This document shows positions 6,408 through 9,739 of a stretch of DNA of 9,739 nt, piece after piece. Both the position numbers and the translations under genes were made by a program. The stretch comes from an uncultured Chloroflexota bacterium (GTDB taxonomy: Bacteria; Chloroflexota; Anaerolineae; Aggregatilineales; Phototrophicaceae). The notes below the pieces were generated by a model. That model was given only the letters and a program-made list of their open reading frames with translations. It was not told the origin of the DNA and ran no database searches. Location of the stretch: the NCBI GenBank assembly GCA_903904765.1, contig CAIVEA010000028.1, positions 1 to 9,739 of the forward strand, in the 5' to 3' direction. Numbering within the stretch: the first letter of the stretch is position 1; every line of letters begins with the position of its first letter.

Positions 6408-7771
6408 CCGCACTCCAGTATGCCGATGCCCAGCGCGGCGCGTTTCTCGACCAGTTGAAAGACCTCGTTCACATCCCTAGCATCAGCACCGATCCCACCC
6501 GCACCGGGGACATCCAGCGGGCGGCAGAATGGCTGGCGGCGGATATGCGGCGCATCGGCCTCACCCGCGTGGAGATCATGCCCACCGCCGGACATCCGGT
6601 GGTATACGGCGAATGGTTGGGCGCAGGCGCGAACGCCCCCACCGTCCTGATCTACGGGCACTACGATGTGCAGCCCGCCGTCCTCACCGATGGCTGGCAC
6701 AGCGAACCGTTTGAACCCGTCGAACGGAACGGCAAACTGTACGCACGTGGCTCCAGCGACGACAAAGGACAGGCGCTGGCGCAGGTCAAAGCCGTCGAGT
6801 CGCTCATGGCTGAAGGACGCAAACCCGGCGTGAATATCAAATTCCTGATCGAAGGTGAAGAAGAAATCGGGTCGCCCAATCTAGGCACGTTCGTCGCGCA
6901 GCACCGTGACCTGCTCAAGGCCGATGTGTGCGTGGTTTCGGACACCGGCATGAAGGACATGAACCAGCCTTCGATTTGCTACGCCACACGCGGCCTGATG
7001 TACTTTGAACTGGAAGTGATCGGCCCATCACAGGATTTGCACAGCGGCGGCTTCGGCGGCATCGTCCACAATCCAGCGCAGGTGATCGCCGAAATGATCG
7101 CTGCCCTGCACACACCGGATGGCCGCATCACCGTCCCCGGTTTCTACGAGGCGGTGGCGGAACTAAGCGCCGCCGAGCGCGAAACGCTGCGCCACAGCGC
7201 TCCCACCGAAGCCGACTGGAAAGCTGTATCGGGAGTCAGCGGTTTCTGGGGCGAAGCGGGCTATGAATTACACGAGCGCGTTGGCGCACGGCCTACGCTG
7301 GAGGTGAACGGCATCGTCAGCGGTTTCTACGGCGCAGGCTCAAAGACGGTACTCCCCGCGAAGGCGCTGGCGAAGCTCTCCTGCCGCCTTGTGCCAAACC
7401 AAGAACCCCGCGCCATCTTCGAGCAGGTCAAAGCCTATTTGCTCAGCATTGCCCCGCCCACCGTCCGCGCCGAGGTGCGTTTGATCGCAGAAGCGTATCC
7501 GGCGGTAATGGATTTGCACAGCAACGCGATGCAGGCCGCTACCGTCGCCTATGAGCGTGGTTGGGGGCGCAAGCCGATCTTCGAGCGCGGCGGCGGCACA
7601 CTGCCCATTCTGGCGGATTTCCAGCGCCAACTGAACAACCTGCCCATCATCCTGATGGGATTCGGCCTCAGCAGTGACGGCGCACACGGCCCGAACGAGA
7701 GCTTCACGATTGAGATGTTCCACAAGGGAATCGCCACTGCCATCTGCTTCTACGAGGAATTGGCGAAGTAA
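6404..7771 (+). CDS. M20 family metallodipeptidase, tandem copy 3
   Basis: This 455-aa M20 dipeptidase is predicted to be cytoplasmic. The likely metal ligands are H86 (GHYDVQP), D119 (GSSDDKGQ), E154, D180 (VVSDTGM) and H428 (DGAHGPNES). The catalytic E153 is in EGEEEIGS and the lid-domain H213 is in DLHSGGFGG. The distinctive change is at 395-401: the usual REGGSIP loop, present in copies 1 and 2, reads RGGGTLP here, so a conserved Glu is replaced by Gly and the substrate-contacting Ser by Thr. That should alter substrate binding near the active site without touching the metal ligands. The start forms an ATGA overlap with the copy 2 stop, so it is probably translated by coupling. It is the last gene of the plus-strand unit, with a palindrome 28 nt past its stop. 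Confidence 0.94.
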   Translation: MTALQYADAQRGAFLDQLKDLVHIPSISTDPTRTGDIQRAAEWLAADMRRIGLTRVEIMPTAGHPVVYGEWLGAGANAPTVLIYGHYDVQPAVLTDGWHSEPFEPVERNGKLYARGSSDDKGQALAQVKAVESLMAEGRKPGVNIKFLIEGEEEIGSPNLGTFVAQHRDLLKADVCVVSDTGMKDMNQPSICYATRGLMYFELEVIGPSQDLHSGGFGGIVHNPAQVIAEMIAALHTPDGRITVPGFYEAVAELSAAERETLRHSAPTEADWKAVSGVSGFWGEAGYELHERVGARPTLEVNGIVSGFYGAGSKTVLPAKALAKLSCRLVPNQEPRAIFEQVKAYLLSIAPPTVRAEVRLIAEAYPAVMDLHSNAMQAATVAYERGWGRKPIFERGGGTLPILADFQRQLNNLPIILMGFGLSSDGAHGPNESFTIEMFHKGIATAICFYEELAK

Positions 7772-7799
7772 CCAAACATCGCCACGTTGCGCTTAGCGT

Positions 7800-7821
7800 C
7801 CCCTCTCCGCGCGGAGAGGGG
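7800..7821. repeat. Perfect 22-nt palindrome between convergent genes (possible bidirectional terminator or dispersed repeat)
   Basis: CCCCTCTCCGC is followed directly by its exact reverse complement, so RNA from either strand could form a 9-bp GC-rich stem with a GCGC loop. It sits in the 65-bp gap between the ends of the third M20 gene and the convergent TIM-barrel gene, where a terminator would be expected. There is no T-run on either side, so it is not a classical intrinsic terminator. The last six bases, GAGGGG, are repeated after ATAA (7826-7831), followed by TGAGG (7832-7836). Similar C/G-rich palindromes are often dispersed between genes in bacterial genomes, so a REP-like element is an alternative reading. 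Confidence 0.6.
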
Positions 7822-7836
7822 ATAAGAGGGGTGAGG

Positions 7837-9090
7837 TCAATTCACCCACAGCGAGCGAATTTGTTCCCAATCCTGCGGGGTAGTATCCCATTCGCCGTAA
7901 ATGGCGATTCCCTTCACCATCGAACCCGCCGCGCCCGCCTGCTGCAAACCTGCACGCACCCCGGCCACCGCAGAGGCCACATTCTCCACCGCCGGATCGT
8001 GCATGGGCGGCTGGCCTTCGTAAGTGGGAACGCCCATGTAAATCTCGGTCTGGCTGTCCAGTTCAGCAGCCGCTTGTGCATAAGCCGCCACCTGATAGGC
8101 CATCCACGCGCTGTAATCAGCGGCAGTGGTCAGGCCACTGTTGTAAGCCGTCACGATCATCTGATCGGCCAACAGCGAAATGCGCTGCTTGAACTCTTTC
8201 GCCCACACTGTCCCCGGCTTGATTTGCGTCGGGATGGGGATGCCAGCCTCTTCCGGTGTCCAGTCGGGCTGCACCGCCACTGCCATGTGTGAGTCTGTGC
8301 CAATAGTCGCCCGCACTTTTCGCAACGTCGCCAGATAGGTTTCGTCGCCATCCGAAACAGGTACGATGTTCAACATCACGCCATCGAAGCCTAGATCGGT
8401 CACGACGCGCTTGCTGAAATCCGCGATGATCTGCTGCGCGGTGGGGTCGCCTAAACGGTTATTGCCGTCCGCGCCCTGCGAACCGATGCTCAACCAGCCG
8501 TAAATCGCCAGTTCGGGATAAGCCGCCCGCAGTTGCTTGGCGAAACTCTTCGCCTTATCCAATTCGGCAATATCCGTCCATGCGTTGTTCGGTTGCAGCA
8601 GCCCCACCCATGCATACACTGTCCCCACCCGATTATCTTGCAACCGCTGCGCGAGGGCAGCCATATCAGCATCGTTGCGGTTGCCATACGACCACTCTTT
8701 ATCCACCCAGATTGCGTTGGTCGCCACCTGCACCGGCTCATTCTTGAAGCGCCCGATGGCAAAAATCACCAACATCAGAAAAACTACGCCGGCCAGCCCG
8801 TATACGACCAACCGATTAACCGGAATGCGAATCTCCGGCATTTTGAAGCCGCCAGAAGGCCGCAGTTGGCGGGTGGGCGCAATTGGCACGGCAGCGCCCG
8901 CCATCTTCTGCTGTTTGCGCCGTTCGTGCCGTTCACGGGCGCGGCTGGCGCGGGGTGGCGCGGCGGGTGCAGGCGGCAGCGCATCCACATCCGACATGGG
9001 CGGCAAAACGGGCGGTGCAATCTCGTCGGGAAGATTCGTCTCCCCTGACTCATCCGGGTCGTCCTGCGGCCAACGTTCAAAATCGTCCAT
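7837..9090 (-). CDS. Membrane-anchored GH18-like TIM-barrel protein, probably lacking catalytic residues
   Basis: This 417-aa protein has an acidic and proline-rich cytoplasmic N-terminus (1-48), a basic stretch (about 49-62, RASRARERHERRKQQ) and one membrane helix at about 92-112. The outer domain of about 300 residues resembles the GH18-type glycosidase barrel. Strand motifs include VGTVYAWVGLL (155-165), LAIYGWLSIGS (194-204), LGFDGVMLNIVP (233-244), HMAVAVQP (268-275), MIVTAYNSG (311-319), IYMGVPTYEG (350-359) and KGIAIYGEW (393-401). In active relatives the strand after F-D-G normally reads like LDIEP, with catalytic acidic residues; here it is LNIVP. The protein may therefore bind rather than cut glycans. 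The start at 9090 is chosen because GAGG lies five bases upstream and it avoids overlapping dgkA; an upstream in-frame ATG at 9153 is less likely. The dgkA gap is 13 nt, so the two are probably co-transcribed. The fold is fairly confident; the function is uncertain. Confidence 0.78.
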   Translation of the reverse strand: MDDFERWPQDDPDESGETNLPDEIAPPVLPPMSDVDALPPAPAAPPRASRARERHERRKQQKMAGAAVPIAPTRQLRPSGGFKMPEIRIPVNRLVVYGLAGVVFLMLVIFAIGRFKNEPVQVATNAIWVDKEWSYGNRNDADMAALAQRLQDNRVGTVYAWVGLLQPNNAWTDIAELDKAKSFAKQLRAAYPELAIYGWLSIGSQGADGNNRLGDPTAQQIIADFSKRVVTDLGFDGVMLNIVPVSDGDETYLATLRKVRATIGTDSHMAVAVQPDWTPEEAGIPIPTQIKPGTVWAKEFKQRISLLADQMIVTAYNSGLTTAADYSAWMAYQVAAYAQAAAELDSQTEIYMGVPTYEGQPPMHDPAVENVASAVAGVRAGLQQAGAAGSMVKGIAIYGEWDTTPQDWEQIRSLWVN

Positions 9091-9103
9091 TAGCGCCTCG
9101 TCC

Positions 9104-9544
9104 TCACCATCCCAACCGCAAGAACAGCGGCGGGCCAAGCACCAGCACACCAATCAGCGCCGCAGCAATCGCGGCCAGCAACACCGCAGCGGCGGCCACA
9201 TCTTTCGCCACTTTCGCCATCGGGTGATACCCCGGCGAAGCCAAATTCACGACAGCTTCCACCGCCGCATTCAAAAATTCCGCCATCCACACGCCCGTGA
9301 TCGTCAGAATCAGAATCGCCCACGAGAGCGAATCCACCTGCAACCACAGCGCCACGCCCATCACAAGAATGCTCATGACCGACATGATGCGCGTGTTCTT
9401 CTGGAAGCGCAGCATATACAGCCACCCTGCCAGTGCGTAGCCGAGGCTTTCAATGCGATTCGGGCTGCTACCGGGGCTAAAGTCATCCGGGTTGATTCGC
9501 GCTGTGCTGGTCAGGGCATCCAGCACTTTTTTAGTGCGCGTCAT
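9104..9544 (-). CDS. dgkA: Diacylglycerol kinase family protein (DgkA/undecaprenol kinase type)
   Basis: This 146-aa small integral membrane lipid kinase is expected to phosphorylate undecaprenol or diacylglycerol with ATP, recycling lipid carriers for envelope synthesis. Three hydrophobic segments are visible at about 53-70, 73-90 and 116-137, as in the family. The signature EFLNAAVEAVVNL (89-101) matches the E-x2-N-x3-E core (E89, N92, E96), followed by AKVAKDVAAAAVL (110-122, with K114 and D115). The N-terminal part has SLGYALAGW (33-41) and QKNTRI (48-53), where many relatives have E-R-N-x-R-I. N100 stands where Asp is common. These two differences may be lineage features. The start at 9544 is chosen because GGAGGAGG lies just upstream within the end of ybeY and because it gives the usual family length; the open frame to 9706 only runs antisense-free through ybeY in another frame. 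The symbol is a family label, since lipid specificity is not known. Confidence 0.9.
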   Translation of the reverse strand: MTRTKKVLDALTSTARINPDDFSPGSSPNRIESLGYALAGWLYMLRFQKNTRIMSVMSILVMGVALWLQVDSLSWAILILTITGVWMAEFLNAAVEAVVNLASPGYHPMAKVAKDVAAAAVLLAAIAAALIGVLVLGPPLFLRLGW

Positions 9545-9739
9545 CCTTGCCCTCCTCCAGCGCAGGAACAATCGCCTCCGAAATGCCCAGTTCGCGCAGC
9601 GCCTCAGCCTGTGCCGCCCACATTTCAGCGCGGTTCTCCGGCGTATCGTGGTCATAGCCAAGCAGATGCAGCGTGCCATGCACCACCAGCAGCGCCAGAC
9701 TATCACCGAGGGGGTGGCCTTCGCGGGCAGCCTGCGCCG
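9531..9739 (-). CDS. ybeY: YbeY endoribonuclease, C-terminal part (cut by window edge)
   Basis: Only the last 68 codons and the stop (TAA at 9533-9531) lie in the window; the 5' part is beyond the right edge. The metal-binding signature HGTLHLLGYDH is complete, giving the H-x3-H-x5-H zinc site that defines YbeY, and is followed by a typical C-terminal helix (RAEMWAAQAEALRELG). YbeY is a single-strand-specific endoribonuclease involved in 16S rRNA 3'-end maturation and ribosome quality control in the cytoplasm. Its stop codon lies 14 bases inside dgkA, an overlap that suggests coupled translation, and the ybeY-dgkA order is a common bacterial arrangement. The upstream neighbour, often phoH or a PhoH-like gene, is outside the window. 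Confidence 0.93.
   Translation of the reverse strand, partial: AQAAREGHPLGDSLALLVVHGTLHLLGYDHDTPENRAEMWAAQAEALRELGISEAIVPALEEGKDDAH

Noticed and set aside
3652..7771. Possibility that the three M20 genes are an assembly artefact
   Set aside because: The copies differ throughout at protein and nucleotide level and have distinct active-site changes, so they are true paralogues and not a duplicated contig segment.
9245..9430. Q48 and N100 in the lipid kinase as signs of a dead enzyme
   Set aside because: The core E89/N92/E96 and K114/D115 residues are kept, and Gln at the first of these positions is, as I recall, seen in other lineages (for example TQRN-type motifs), so loss of function is not supported.
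9545..9706. In-frame upstream extension of the lipid kinase gene to 9706
   Set aside because: The added residues (many Arg, Cys and Trp) are the out-of-frame reading of the true ybeY end, which carries the YbeY His motif. The family length fits the start at 9544.
1..9739. Search for a CRISPR array, tRNA, insertion sequence, toxin-antitoxin pair or defence module
   Set aside because: No spaced direct repeats, cloverleaf, transposase, small paired ORFs or defence-type domains were seen on either strand; nearly all the sequence is explained by the listed genes.

Overview
This window of about 9.7 kb is chromosomal, gene-dense and moderately GC-rich. Intergenic gaps are short, the longest being 132 bp. 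It reads like a free-living bacterium that makes or uses cofactor F420. The gene mix (an F420-type luciferase-like oxidoreductase, a GAF-SpoIIE phosphatase, an exported beta-propeller, tandem M20 dipeptidases, a ybeY-dgkA pair and a palindromic CCCCTCTCC repeat between convergent genes) suggests a member of the Chloroflexota, perhaps Anaerolineae-like. That placement is an inference from gene content, not a phylogenetic result. No tRNA, rRNA, CRISPR array, transposase or phage gene was seen.

Layout. (1) Positions 88-1356, minus strand: a GAF-domain PP2C/SpoIIE-type phosphatase of the RsbU kind. It has a clear Shine-Dalgarno sequence and a near-ideal extended -10 promoter in the divergent gap 1357-1488. 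(2) Positions 1489-7771, plus strand: five genes that look like one transcription unit. They are an LLM-class F420-dependent oxidoreductase, an exported WD40-like beta-propeller protein, and three tandem paralogous M20 metallodipeptidases. The three peptidases are joined to each other by 4-base ATGA stop/start overlaps. (3) Positions 7772-7836: a short convergent gap with a perfect 22-nt palindrome, probably a bidirectional terminator or a dispersed repeat. (4) Positions 7837 to the right edge, minus strand: the 3' part of ybeY (cut by the window edge), then a DgkA-type lipid kinase overlapping it by 14 bp, then a membrane-anchored GH18-like TIM-barrel protein that seems to lack the catalytic acidic residues.

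How the genes work together. The M20 triplet most likely breaks down small peptides in the cytoplasm. All three copies keep the full two-metal site, but copies 1 and 3 carry different changes around the active site, which suggests divided substrate ranges. The co-directional oxidoreductase and beta-propeller may only share a transcript, since no direct functional link is visible. The ybeY-dgkA pair is a common housekeeping arrangement (rRNA maturation and recycling of undecaprenol or diacylglycerol). The phosphatase belongs to the partner-switching type of stress or sigma-factor control, but no anti-sigma kinase or STAS partner is identifiable in the window. I see no convincing new defence or mobile system. 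The most unusual items are the coupled peptidase triplication and the apparent glycosidase pseudoenzyme.
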